Shown: positions 8,278 through 16,949 of the stretch, in pieces
Layout: each line of letters opens with the position of its first letter
How positions within the stretch are numbered: position 1 is the first letter of the stretch
NCBI GenBank assembly: GCA_009784765.1
Contig: WQXP01000002.1
Location: forward strand, 1-23,962
Reading direction: 5' to 3'
Length of the DNA stretch: 23,962 nt
Origin: Oscillospiraceae bacterium
Lineage (GTDB): Bacteria; Bacillota; Clostridia; Oscillospirales; Ruminococcaceae
Program-made: the position numbers and the translations under genes
Notes under the pieces: model-generated
Told to the model about the DNA's origin: nothing
Seen by the model: only the letters and a program-made list of their open reading frames with translations
Database searches by the model: none

Positions 8278-9137
8278 TACACGTTCCCCCTTTCTTCTTG
8301 TATAAGCGTTGAGCTTGGGTTCGATGCCCTGCCGCCGATTCCGTAGAAGTGCCACTGCCCTCCGCGTTTTTGCGCGTCGATTTGAAGGCTTGCCGCGCTT
8401 GAGAGGCGAAAAGAGAGATAATCGTCGTCTGCAAGCTTTTCAAACCATTCGGCACGCACTTGAACATTAAACCAACCAATGCCGCTCGCAATAGGCACAT
8501 TAAAATGCCGGTCAATATCGTTCGGGTCAAAGCTATGACCGGGGTGCCGGTCCCACTCCATGCCCAAAGGACGCAACTCCCGCTCTGCCTCTGCGTCGGC
8601 GTATGCTTTGAGCTGTTTTTCATGTGCCTCTCTGAGAACCGAAACAGGAATACGCACATCAATGTTGAGATTGTATTCCGAATCTATCGCCGCGAGACCG
8701 GGCCCTTGTTTGCGTACTACGATGCTGCGGACGGTGTAGTCATAATTAGTGATGACGCCGTCGTTATTTTGCACAAAGTCATTCGCAAATGAAAGCAACT
8801 CATCTTTATCACGAGTCCAGCGATAACTGCCTATTCCGTAAGTATCGGTGAGTTCGCGGCTTGCGTTGGACACATACTCGTTAATTAGTGCGCTGTAACG
8901 TGCGGCGAATGCTGTCTGCCCCGCCTCGGTGAGGTTGTTTCCCTGTGCGTTAATGTCTGCGATAGGTGAAACTGCCATCTGTGCGAATGCCTCGTAATAG
9001 TCGGTAACACGCGCCTGAATCGCGGGGACGTTTGTGCGGAAGGTAACTTCATCAACGATGATGAATCCCGTCAGCCCGATTGCGGCGATAATCGCAAGGA
9101 TTACTCCGCGGTTAAAACGCTTGAGTTTGTTTAACAT
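8277..9137 (-). CDS. membrane-anchored protein of unknown function, first gene of the ABC/epimerase operon
   Basis: 286 residues, family not recognised. A single N-terminal membrane segment (about 10-29) follows a basic start (MLNKLKRFNRG), so the remaining 255 residues are probably extracytoplasmic and tethered. The body is acidic, with a YYEAFAQMAVSPIADINAQGNNLTEAG helical stretch and then mixed strands; the final part (SGIGWFNVQVRAEWFEKL..) looks beta-rich. The start follows AAAGGAAG. Because it leads the operon and is coupled to the ATPase gene by a 1-nt overlap, it is likely an accessory or sensing subunit of this exporter, but no known domain supports that. Confidence 0.75.
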   Translation of the reverse strand: MLNKLKRFNRGVILAIIAAIGLTGFIIVDEVTFRTNVPAIQARVTDYYEAFAQMAVSPIADINAQGNNLTEAGQTAFAARYSALINEYVSNASRELTDTYGIGSYRWTRDKDELLSFANDFVQNNDGVITNYDYTVRSIVVRKQGPGLAAIDSEYNLNIDVRIPVSVLREAHEKQLKAYADAEAERELRPLGMEWDRHPGHSFDPNDIDRHFNVPIASGIGWFNVQVRAEWFEKLADDDYLSFRLSSAASLQIDAQKRGGQWHFYGIGGRASNPSSTLIQEERGNV

Positions 9138-9178
9138 ATGCTTTGCTTCCTTTCAAGTTGTAAGTGATTTATGTTACT

Positions 9179-9222
9179 ATTATAATCGACTAAAATGACA
9201 TCTCGGTGACTTTATGGTGACA
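9179..9222 (-). promoter_or_regulatory. promoter of the ABC/epimerase operon, probably activator-dependent
   Basis: The minus strand has a perfect TATAAT (9184-9179), but the bases 17-18 nt upstream (ACCGAG/CACCGA) bear no resemblance to TTGACA. Two copies of GTCACC, 11 bp apart on the minus strand (9221-9216 and 9210-9205), lie exactly at and upstream of the expected -35. This layout is typical of promoters activated by OmpR-type response regulators. The predicted leader is about 35 nt. Confidence 0.5.
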
Positions 9223-9238
9223 ATTATGTCATAAAGTC
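9205..9238. promoter_or_regulatory. candidate operator: direct and inverted repeats between divergent operons
   Basis: GGTGAC occurs at 9205-9210 and 9216-9221, one helical turn apart. A perfect 9-bp inverted repeat, GACTTTATG (9208-9216) and CATAAAGTC (9230-9238), overlaps them with a 13-nt spacer. TGACA/TGTCA (9218-9222, 9227-9231) is nested inside. The cluster lies between the two divergent promoters and could control both operons. Confidence 0.45.
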
Positions 9239-9258
9239 GAAAATTTTTAGCGCATTGC

Positions 9259-9287
9259 TTGACAGAGCTGTGAAATTATGATACAAT
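9259..9287 (+). promoter_or_regulatory. sigma-A promoter for the REC-HK-REC-Hpt kinase operon
   Basis: TTGACA (9259-9264), a 17-nt spacer and TACAAT (9282-9287). The expected transcription start falls at about 9294, the A of the kinase ATG. Confidence 0.8.
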
Positions 9288-9293
9288 AGAGTT

Positions 9294-11591
9294 ATGGAAA
9301 AGAAGAACAGCATACTTATTGTTGACGACGACACGTCAAACCTGCTCGAATTGAGCCATATCCTTAAACAAGAGTATAAGATTTACACAGCGAAAGACGG
9401 CAAAACCGCCCTTGAGCGTGCGGCAGAGTCTACCCCCGATCTTATACTGTTGGACGTTGTCATGCCCGACATCAGCGGATTTGAAGTGCTGCTTCAGTTG
9501 CGAAGCACAGAACTCTGCACGGACAACCCTGCCATCGGGCAGATTCCTGTTATGTTTATCACAGGGGCGAGCGATACGCAAAACGAAAGCGAAGGCTTGG
9601 CGCGCGGAGCGGTTGACTATGTTCGAAAACCTTTTGATGCGGCTGTCGTTAAGCGCAGAATCAGCAACCAAATTCAAATCATAAATCTGCGCCGCGAATT
9701 AGAACAAGCAGTCGCGATTGCGCAGTCTGCCGCTGCCACCGCACAGGAAGCCGCTGAAGAGGCACGCGCCGCTAACAAAACAAAGTCTGTTTTCCTCACG
9801 AACATGAGCCATGAAATCCGCACGCCCATGAACGCGATAATGGGAATTACCGACATTTTGCTCCATGAGGAAACACTCACAGAGGCTATGGAGGAAGGGC
9901 TTGAAAAAATCTATGCCTCAAGCGAAATGCTCCTCGGGATTATCAATGATATATTAGACTTCAGCAAAATCGAAGCAGGGAAGATGGACGTTACTCCCGC
10001 TTTGTACCAAACGGCAAGCCTTATTAACGATGCCGCCGCACTCAACGCTGTGCGAATTGGCAGCAAATCCTTGGAGTTTGAGCTTGCGGTTGACGAAAAT
10101 CTCCCTGCTGTGCTAATCGGTGATGAGCTGCGCATTAAACAGATTTTGAGCAACATTCTCTCTAATGCGTTCAAATATACCGATGAGGGCAAAGTTACAC
10201 TCATTATCGGGGCGCAGCAAAGAACGCAGGAAAATGACGAAGCGGTTCTCGAAATAACTGTTAAAGACACAGGTTACGGAATGAGTGAAGAGCAACTCGC
10301 CACGCTTTTTGAAGAATACTCTCGCTTCCACCGCGAAATCGTCGCAGTTGAGGGGACAGGTCTGGGTCTGTCCATTACTCATCATCTGCTGAATTTGATG
10401 GGCGGGGAAATCACGGTTACGAGTGTTTTGGGCGAAGGCACTTCTGTTACGGTTCGATTGCCGCAAAAACGCTGCCCCGATAATCGCGACGTTCTCGGAA
10501 GCGAAATGGCGGCGAATTTGCAAGCGTCCCGCAGTAATTATATGATGCAGGCATCTCGCAGAAAGCGCGACACTGTGACCGGCACGATGGCACACGGGCG
10601 GGTGTTAATCGTAGATGACATGGAAACAAATCTCTATGTGGCGTCGGGGCTTTTGAGGCGGTATAAGCTCAAGATTGACACTGCTCTCGGCGGCTCTGAG
10701 GCCCTCGGCAAAATCGAAAGCGGTAACGAGTATGACATAATTTTCATGGACCACATGATGCCTGTAATCGACGGGATTGAGGTTACGCGCAGGCTTCGCG
10801 AAAGCGGCTATACCGCGCCGATTGTCGCGCTGACTGCTAACGCAGTTGCGGGGCAGGCAGAAATGTTCCTGAGCAACGGGTTTGATGAGTTCATTTCGAA
10901 ACCTATTGACATTCGGCAAATGCACAAGGTGCTAAGCAAGTTCATTCAAGCCGACCAATCACAGGGGCAGATTGAAGCCGCGCCTGAAGCAGAACAAATC
11001 GACGATACGGGCATAGACGAATTTCTGAGGGATTCTTTCTTGCGTGATGCGGCGAAAGCTGTCGTGGCCTTTGACAAGCTTGAGGCTTTGCGCGTGTCTG
11101 AAGAGGGCGGCGCGTGGAATGATGAGCGTTTGCAGGAATTGGTAACTACGGCTCACGGAATGAAATCGGCATTATGGAATATCGGTGAAAAAGCCCTCAG
11201 CGGTGAGGCGCGTGAATTGGAAGCCGCCGCGCGTAATGCTGACTGCGGCTCTTCCGCGATTTGTCGCGAAAGCTTAGCCTTGCTCGGAAAAAACGCGGCG
11301 GAGTTCGCGGTAAAACTGCGCGAATTACTCACGCGGTTAGAACAATCTGAGAAATCAGAGGCAATCTGTGATGGGACGCTCCTTCATGAAAAGCTCGGCG
11401 TTTTCGTGCAAATGTGCGATGACTTCAATCGCATAGGTGCCCTTGACGTTCTTTCGGGAGTTGCCGGTTATGATGACGAAACATCAGCTCTTTTAGCGCG
11501 TATAAAAGGGCTTGTTATGCACAGCGAATTCGATGAGGCACAAAAATTAGCTGTTGAATTTCGCGGAATGAACAAGGAGGCAGATTCATGA
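9294..11591 (+). CDS. hybrid histidine kinase 1 (REC-HisKA-HATPase-REC-Hpt), soluble
   Basis: 765 residues, no membrane segment. The N-terminal receiver (1-125) has D11-D12, phosphoacceptor D54 (LLLDVVMPD) and K112. A short Ala/Glu coiled coil (about 135-160) leads to HisKA with H173 in NMSHEIRTPMN. HATPase_c has the N-box ILSNILSNAFKYT, the G1 DTGYGM box and G2 GTGLGLS. The second receiver (about 437-553) has D486 (FMDHMMP). The Hpt has H621 in TAHGMKSAL, then a helical tail. Phosphate would move H173 to D486 to H621, with D54 as an input or second acceptor. No output domain. The start ATG coincides with the predicted transcription start and has no ribosome binding site. The stop overlaps the next kinase start by 4 nt (ATGA) with AAGGAGG just before, so the two kinases are probably translated together. 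Confidence 0.9.
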   Translation: MEKKNSILIVDDDTSNLLELSHILKQEYKIYTAKDGKTALERAAESTPDLILLDVVMPDISGFEVLLQLRSTELCTDNPAIGQIPVMFITGASDTQNESEGLARGAVDYVRKPFDAAVVKRRISNQIQIINLRRELEQAVAIAQSAAATAQEAAEEARAANKTKSVFLTNMSHEIRTPMNAIMGITDILLHEETLTEAMEEGLEKIYASSEMLLGIINDILDFSKIEAGKMDVTPALYQTASLINDAAALNAVRIGSKSLEFELAVDENLPAVLIGDELRIKQILSNILSNAFKYTDEGKVTLIIGAQQRTQENDEAVLEITVKDTGYGMSEEQLATLFEEYSRFHREIVAVEGTGLGLSITHHLLNLMGGEITVTSVLGEGTSVTVRLPQKRCPDNRDVLGSEMAANLQASRSNYMMQASRRKRDTVTGTMAHGRVLIVDDMETNLYVASGLLRRYKLKIDTALGGSEALGKIESGNEYDIIFMDHMMPVIDGIEVTRRLRESGYTAPIVALTANAVAGQAEMFLSNGFDEFISKPIDIRQMHKVLSKFIQADQSQGQIEAAPEAEQIDDTGIDEFLRDSFLRDAAKAVVAFDKLEALRVSEEGGAWNDERLQELVTTAHGMKSALWNIGEKALSGEARELEAAARNADCGSSAICRESLALLGKNAAEFAVKLRELLTRLEQSEKSEAICDGTLLHEKLGVFVQMCDDFNRIGALDVLSGVAGYDDETSALLARIKGLVMHSEFDEAQKLAVEFRGMNKEADS

Positions 11592-14500
11592 ATAAGAACA
11601 AGCTTGCCGCGCGTTTCGGTGTAATGAATGTAATTTCGGTTCTGCTGATTTTAGCAGTCATGAGTGTGATTTGCGGGCTGATTATTCAGAACCTCATCTC
11701 TACGGTTTCGCAAGACTATGCCCGCCTGTTCACGATTGACTCTGTTGACAAGCTCAGTTCAGAGCTAAGCACAGAAATTGCTTCAGTTCGCGGAATTACG
11801 GAGAACGAACACATCGTCGCGTGGTTTGAAGACGAAAGCAATCTCGAGAAAAAAGCCCTTGCGTATCAAGTACTTATGGTTTATTCGAATATTCTGCAAA
11901 TCGACAGCCTTTACTTTGTTATTTATGATTCCCTTAACGAATATGACGTTATGCCGGGAACCCCTTTAACTCAAGTTGAGCCCTTTAATGTAATCGACCG
12001 CTTGGAACCGTATGACAAGTGGTTTTTTAACACCGTTCAGTCGAATTTACCTTTTAATCTTAATATCGACGTTTGCAAGCGTACTAACATTACGCGGCTT
12101 TGGATTAACCACCAAGTCGTGTCGGAAAACGGGCTTGTGATTGGTGTGGTTTGCTCTGCCCTCGCCCTTGACGAATTGTTTGAGGAGCTTTACGGCAATC
12201 ATGACTCTGCCAACGTGCGGAAATTCATCGCCGACAGCAGCGGAATTATTCAGTTAGACAGTGCCAACCCCGGCCTTAAACGCATCACCGTTGAAAACCC
12301 CATGCTGCAAGAAGAAACGTCGATTTTGTCAATCAGCTCAGATAATCGCGAACTGATTGACGCAATCAACCGCATTCAGCGAAATTCCGGGCTTTTTAAC
12401 GGGCGGCGTATTGACCCGGAAGTTTTTTCTCTTTCAAGAGGCGATTACCATTATGCGGCAATCGCGCCTATTCCGGGAACTAACTGGATTACCGTAACCT
12501 TTTATAATTCTAACGCGCTGTTCAACCTTACTAACATTTTGCCGCTGATAATTGCGGTTATATTAGCGTTCGTCGCCTTTATTTCCGCGAACGCTGTTCT
12601 GATTCGCAGATTAGTCCTTAACCCGCTTAATGCGCTTACTCACAGCATCCGTGTCGGGGCGGACGGTGTTCATCACAGTGAGAGGATTTACGGAGTAGAA
12701 AGAGACGACGAAATCGGGGCTTTGGCACTTGAGCTTCGTCAGTCGTGGCGTGAAGTTGAGCAGCGGGACAACTTGCTTCGAACAGTTAATCAAGCTGCGG
12801 AAATTCTGCTCACCGTTCATGATGAAGACGCAGAGTTTGAGATTGACTTATACACTTCTATGCGGCAGATGGCGAAAACAGTCGATGCGGACAGGGCTTA
12901 TATCTGGAAGAACAGCATTCACCGAAGCCGCATGGGGGACGACATTCGCGGAACGCAGCTTTATGAATGGTTGCGGGAAGGCGCGCCCCCTCAAGAAGAT
13001 GAGTTTATTCAAAACATATCCTACAGAGATAATCTGCCCGACTGGCTCGAAATTCTGTCCCGTGGGGAATGTGTCAACGGCAAAACTCGGGATATGCGCC
13101 CGGAAACGCAGAAGTTTTTAGACGGAACAGGTGTTACAGCGGTGTTTGTGGTACCGGTGTTCCTTAAAAATGAGTTTTGGGGATTCGTGGGATTCGATAA
13201 CTGCCGAAATGAGCGGACGATGAGTGAAAACGAAGCGTCGATTCTGCGTTCGGGGTGTCTGCTAATCGGGAATGCTTTTCTGCGGTTCGATACTTTCCGC
13301 AATCTGCAGGACACTACTTTCGAACTCGAGCTGCAAACTTCTATGATGAGGGCGTTGTTTGACTCAATCCCTGACCTTATCTTCGTAAAAGACATGAATC
13401 TGCGTTTCACACAAGTTAATGCGGCGTTTATGAAACACTTCGCTTGTGATGAAAGCATAATCGGCAAAACAGACGCTGAGGGGTTAGGTGTTCCTATTGA
13501 GTTGGCGGAACGCTTCAATGAAGTTGACCGCCGCGTCATAAATGAGGGTGTAATCAACATTGAAGAAGAGTATGTTGCGGCGGCGGACGGGCGTGTTCCT
13601 TATTTTGAGACTGCGAAAGTCCCTCTTACCATTGACGGTGTTCCCGTCGGTATTCTCGGGATTGCGCGGGACATCACGAAGCGCAAAGAGGCGCAGGAAA
13701 TGATTATCGCCGCTTCTCGTTCTAAATCGGCGTTTCTTGCGAATATGAGCCACGAAATCCGCACGCCTCTTAACAGCATTGTCGGCTTTTCAGAGCTTGC
13801 GATAACGCCTGAACTCGACGCCCGCACTAAAGATTATCTTGAAAAAATCACACAAAACTCACAATGGTTGTTGCAGATTATCAACGATATTCTTGATATA
13901 TCCAAAATCGAATCGGGCAAGCTTGAGCTTGAGGTCATTCCCTTTGATTTGCACGACATTTTCGCGGCTTGCAGAACACTGATTATGCCCAAAACAATCG
14001 AAAAAGGGTTGTCGCTGTATTTTTACGCCGAACCTTCAGTCGGCAAAGTTTTGTGCGGAGACCCTACGCGCCTCAAGCAAATTCTAATAAACCTGCTGTC
14101 TAACGCGGTGAAGTTCACTAACTCCGGTATGATTAAAATGCAGTCAAGCATTAGAAACATCGGTGAGGATTCTGTTGTTGTTCATTTCGAAATCAAAGAC
14201 AGCGGAATTGGCATGAGCCGCGAACAAATCGACAAAATTTTCGAGCCTTTTACACAAGCCGAAAGCGGAACGACGCGCAAATATGGCGGAACGGGGCTTG
14301 GTCTCGCGATTACCAAAAACATTGTGGAAATGTTCGGGGCGAAACTCACGGTGGAAAGCACACCAGGCGTCGGAAGCAAGTTCAGCTTCACGATTGAGTT
14401 CGACGCCGTCAACGATGATGAGTCCGGCGGTGTTATTACGAGAGCCGTGCAAGACGTTGTCGAAAAGCCCTACTTCACTGATTGTGAAATCTTGCTGTGT

Positions 14501-15430
14501 GAGGACAATCTCATGAACCAGCAGGTGATTAGCGAGCATTTGTCGCGGGTCGGGCTTAGAACCACGATTGCCGAAAACGGCAGAATCGGTGTCGAGTTCG
14601 TTGAAAACCGCATAAAATCGGGGGAGAAGCCTTTCGATATTATCTTTATGGACATTCATATGCCCGAAATGGACGGAATCGAGGCGGCTGCAAAAATCTT
14701 AGAACTCAAGCGCGAACACGGTGTAAACACCCCCGTGATTGCGATGACTGCCAATATCATGTCTAACGACAAAGAACTTTATGACGATATAGGCATGAAT
14801 GACTGTGTCGGTAAGCCTTTCACCTCTCAGGAATTGTGGCACTGTCTGCTCAAGTATCTCAAACCCACAACTCCTCCGAGTTCGCGTGCGGTTGCGGGGC
14901 TGTCTGACAATGAACTGCGGCAACAGCTTATCAGCCGTTTTGTGGAAACTAATACAGGCAAGTTTGCTGAAATCGAAGCTGCAATCAGGGGCAAAGATTT
15001 GAAACTTGCACATCGGTTGGCACATACGCTCAAAAGCAACGCCGCTCAGCTTAACAAGAAGCTTCTGCAGAAGGCGGCGCAAGTCGTGGAACACTCACTC
15101 GCGAAGGGTGAGAACAACACCACGCCCGAACAGATGACGACGCTCAAGGCGGAACTCAACGCGGCGTTGGCTGAATTTAACGCTTTTGTTATTAAGCCGA
15201 AACCCCAAGAGAAATCAAAAAAGTCTGACCTGTCTGCTTTGCGTGCTTTAGTGGAAACGCTTGAGCCGCTCCTTGAAGACGGCGACCCTGAGAGTTGCAA
15301 CTATATCGAGCAGTTGCAGCAAATAACGGGGTGTGAAGAGATGGTTAAACTAATCGAAGAGTTTGAGTTTAAGGCGGCACTGGAGGAGCTGAGAAAACTT
15401 ACCGTAAGTTCGCAGGCAGGGTTGTTCTAA
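11588..15430 (+). CDS. transmembrane hybrid histidine kinase 2 (dCache-HAMP-GAF-PAS-HK-REC-Hpt)
   Basis: 1280 residues. TM1 is at about 14-36 and TM2 at about 315-338. They enclose an external domain of about 275 residues with dCache-like signatures (VIGVVCSALALDELFEEL, then FIADSSGIIQLDS). HAMP follows at about 339-390, GAF at 395-565, and PAS at 583-700 (FDSIPDLIFVKD, ending GIARDITKRKEAQ). HisKA has H722 (NMSHEIRTPLN), then HATPase (LINLLSNAVKFT, DSGIGMS, GTGLGLAI). REC has D1022 (FMDIHMPEMDG), Hpt has H1146 (AHTLKSNAA), and a helical tail closes the protein. All phosphorelay residues look intact. It should sense an extracellular small ligand and pass phosphate to an unseen regulator. It is translationally coupled to kinase 1 and followed 57 nt later by the deacetylase gene. 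Confidence 0.92.
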   Translation: MNKNKLAARFGVMNVISVLLILAVMSVICGLIIQNLISTVSQDYARLFTIDSVDKLSSELSTEIASVRGITENEHIVAWFEDESNLEKKALAYQVLMVYSNILQIDSLYFVIYDSLNEYDVMPGTPLTQVEPFNVIDRLEPYDKWFFNTVQSNLPFNLNIDVCKRTNITRLWINHQVVSENGLVIGVVCSALALDELFEELYGNHDSANVRKFIADSSGIIQLDSANPGLKRITVENPMLQEETSILSISSDNRELIDAINRIQRNSGLFNGRRIDPEVFSLSRGDYHYAAIAPIPGTNWITVTFYNSNALFNLTNILPLIIAVILAFVAFISANAVLIRRLVLNPLNALTHSIRVGADGVHHSERIYGVERDDEIGALALELRQSWREVEQRDNLLRTVNQAAEILLTVHDEDAEFEIDLYTSMRQMAKTVDADRAYIWKNSIHRSRMGDDIRGTQLYEWLREGAPPQEDEFIQNISYRDNLPDWLEILSRGECVNGKTRDMRPETQKFLDGTGVTAVFVVPVFLKNEFWGFVGFDNCRNERTMSENEASILRSGCLLIGNAFLRFDTFRNLQDTTFELELQTSMMRALFDSIPDLIFVKDMNLRFTQVNAAFMKHFACDESIIGKTDAEGLGVPIELAERFNEVDRRVINEGVINIEEEYVAAADGRVPYFETAKVPLTIDGVPVGILGIARDITKRKEAQEMIIAASRSKSAFLANMSHEIRTPLNSIVGFSELAITPELDARTKDYLEKITQNSQWLLQIINDILDISKIESGKLELEVIPFDLHDIFAACRTLIMPKTIEKGLSLYFYAEPSVGKVLCGDPTRLKQILINLLSNAVKFTNSGMIKMQSSIRNIGEDSVVVHFEIKDSGIGMSREQIDKIFEPFTQAESGTTRKYGGTGLGLAITKNIVEMFGAKLTVESTPGVGSKFSFTIEFDAVNDDESGGVITRAVQDVVEKPYFTDCEILLCEDNLMNQQVISEHLSRVGLRTTIAENGRIGVEFVENRIKSGEKPFDIIFMDIHMPEMDGIEAAAKILELKREHGVNTPVIAMTANIMSNDKELYDDIGMNDCVGKPFTSQELWHCLLKYLKPTTPPSSRAVAGLSDNELRQQLISRFVETNTGKFAEIEAAIRGKDLKLAHRLAHTLKSNAAQLNKKLLQKAAQVVEHSLAKGENNTTPEQMTTLKAELNAALAEFNAFVIKPKPQEKSKKSDLSALRALVETLEPLLEDGDPESCNYIEQLQQITGCEEMVKLIEEFEFKAALEELRKLTVSSQAGLF

Positions 15431-15487
15431 TTTGTCCGAAACAAGCATATCATTTACAAAATCATTAAACCATCAAGGAGAAATGTT

Positions 15488-16789
15488 ATGTTTGTTTATA
15501 CCGTAACCAAGAAACGCGCCATGAAAGTCTGTCTGCTTGTGATTGCAATTATTATCGGAATCATAATCGGAATTAGCGCAATCCTCAACTCTATTACTAC
15601 AAGTGCGGACGAACGCCGTCTGCCGATTTACAGCGTGGAACGCGACGACAACAAAATCGCACTGACATTTAATGCCGCTTGGGGCAATTCCAACACCGAT
15701 GAACTCTTAGACATTCTTGCGAAAGAGAATGTAATCGCTACCTTCTTTGTGACAGGTGAGTTCGCGGACAAATATCCCGAAGACGTTCTGCGGTTTTACA
15801 ACGCAGGGCACGAAATCCAGAGCCACTCTGACGCACACCCCCACGTTGAAGGGGCAAACCTCAACGAGTTAATTCACGATACTCGAGAAGCGTCGCGCAA
15901 AATCTCGGCGATTACAGGCGTTTCGCCGACGCTCTACCGCGCCCCCTACGGCGAATATGACAACAACTCAATCATGACGATTACGGGAATGGGCTACAAA
16001 TACATTCAGTGGTCTGTTGACAGTATTGATTGGCAGGGCCCGAATGCCCAAACAATCACGCGCAGAGTTGTCGGCGGTGCGAAATCAGGCTCAATCTTGC
16101 TGTTCCATAATGATTTGGCGAACACCACGGAGGCTCTTCCCGCAGTCATTTCGCAGCTCAAAGACAAGGGCTTCGAGTTTGTGAGTGTATCCGACCTCAT
16201 TTACCATGAGAACTATCGCATTGACCGCAACGGAGCCCAAGTCATGAGCCTTGAGGCGCAGGTTCATGTTGCGGGAAGCCAAATCAACGCTGTGTTTGAA
16301 ACGCTTTTGCAAAACCTCACCATTGATGAAATCCTCTCTCTCGAGAACGGAATCAGCCCTCATTTGGCTGTGCGGTTATCTTCTTTGCTGACTACGGAGC
16401 AAATCCGCATGGTATCTTCACTCAGCGAAGATGAACTTGCTTCTGCGTGGGTGATGCTCGCTCAGGCGAAAGCCGCAAGCGCGAATCCCCCTGAAGTTCC
16501 TCTCGATTCGAGCGGCACGGATTCTGTCGGAAACGTCGGCAAGGGTAAAGGCGGTGATGTTTCCGCTGCGACTCCTGCAACTACTCCTGCTACGACTCCT
16601 GCAACCTCACCCGCTACTACTCCCGAGACTGCTTCTGATACTGCTCTCACGACGGCTGCGAGCGACGCTCCGCAAAACGCGCCGGATTCTTCCGTCGCTA
16701 CCTCGCCTCCTGCTAACGGGGGAACGGCCTCCGCTACGCCGCCTCTTGTCGGCAAACCCGCCGGCGCGACGACCGGTACTTCTGCATAA
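15488..16789 (+). CDS. membrane-anchored NodB/polysaccharide deacetylase-like protein with Asp-to-Asn change
   Basis: 433 residues. The start follows AAGGAG. One membrane segment at about 14-36 anchors the protein facing outward. The NodB domain spans about 48-240: motif 1 is LTFNAAWGN (N62 where the catalytic-base Asp normally sits; relatives read TFDAAWGN), motif 2 H-S-D-A-H (metal ligands H113, H117), motif 3 RAPYG (R151), motif 4 DSIDW (D178, D181) and motif 5 LLFHND (H207). The expected role is removal of acetyl groups from peptidoglycan or another wall glycan. With Asn in place of Asp it may be weak, altered or only glycan-binding. A helical segment (about 250-325) of unknown fold is followed by a Pro/Ala/Thr tail with TPAT repeats (about 340-433), probably wall-spanning. 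It is the last gene of the kinase 1-kinase 2 operon. Confidence 0.85.
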   Translation: MFVYTVTKKRAMKVCLLVIAIIIGIIIGISAILNSITTSADERRLPIYSVERDDNKIALTFNAAWGNSNTDELLDILAKENVIATFFVTGEFADKYPEDVLRFYNAGHEIQSHSDAHPHVEGANLNELIHDTREASRKISAITGVSPTLYRAPYGEYDNNSIMTITGMGYKYIQWSVDSIDWQGPNAQTITRRVVGGAKSGSILLFHNDLANTTEALPAVISQLKDKGFEFVSVSDLIYHENYRIDRNGAQVMSLEAQVHVAGSQINAVFETLLQNLTIDEILSLENGISPHLAVRLSSLLTTEQIRMVSSLSEDELASAWVMLAQAKAASANPPEVPLDSSGTDSVGNVGKGKGGDVSAATPATTPATTPATSPATTPETASDTALTTAASDAPQNAPDSSVATSPPANGGTASATPPLVGKPAGATTGTSA

Positions 16790-16801
16790 GAACAAAATCA
16801 C

Positions 16802-16849
16802 TACCCCCGCTGCTGTCATTGTGAACAGGGCGGGGGTACATAAATTTTT
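16802..16849 (+). terminator. rho-independent terminator after the deacetylase gene
   Basis: A 9-bp perfect stem, TACCCCCGC (16802-16810) with GCGGGGGTA (16830-16838), is followed by ATAAATTTTT. It separates the first signalling operon from the chemoreceptor operon. Confidence 0.85.
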
Positions 16850-16875
16850 CGCGAAAAATATTTTCGTAAAAGTCA

Positions 16876-16904
16876 TTGACAAGCAAGTAAAAAAAGTGTA
16901 TAAT
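16876..16904 (+). promoter_or_regulatory. full-consensus sigma-A promoter for the chemoreceptor operon
   Basis: TTGACA (16876-16881), a 17-nt spacer and TATAAT (16899-16904) match the consensus exactly. The predicted start is near 16911, giving a leader of about 39 nt with AAAGGA before the ATG at 16950. Confidence 0.9.
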
Positions 16905-16949
16905 GAAAAGTGATTATACTACCATTCGATTTCGAAAGGAAACATTGAA

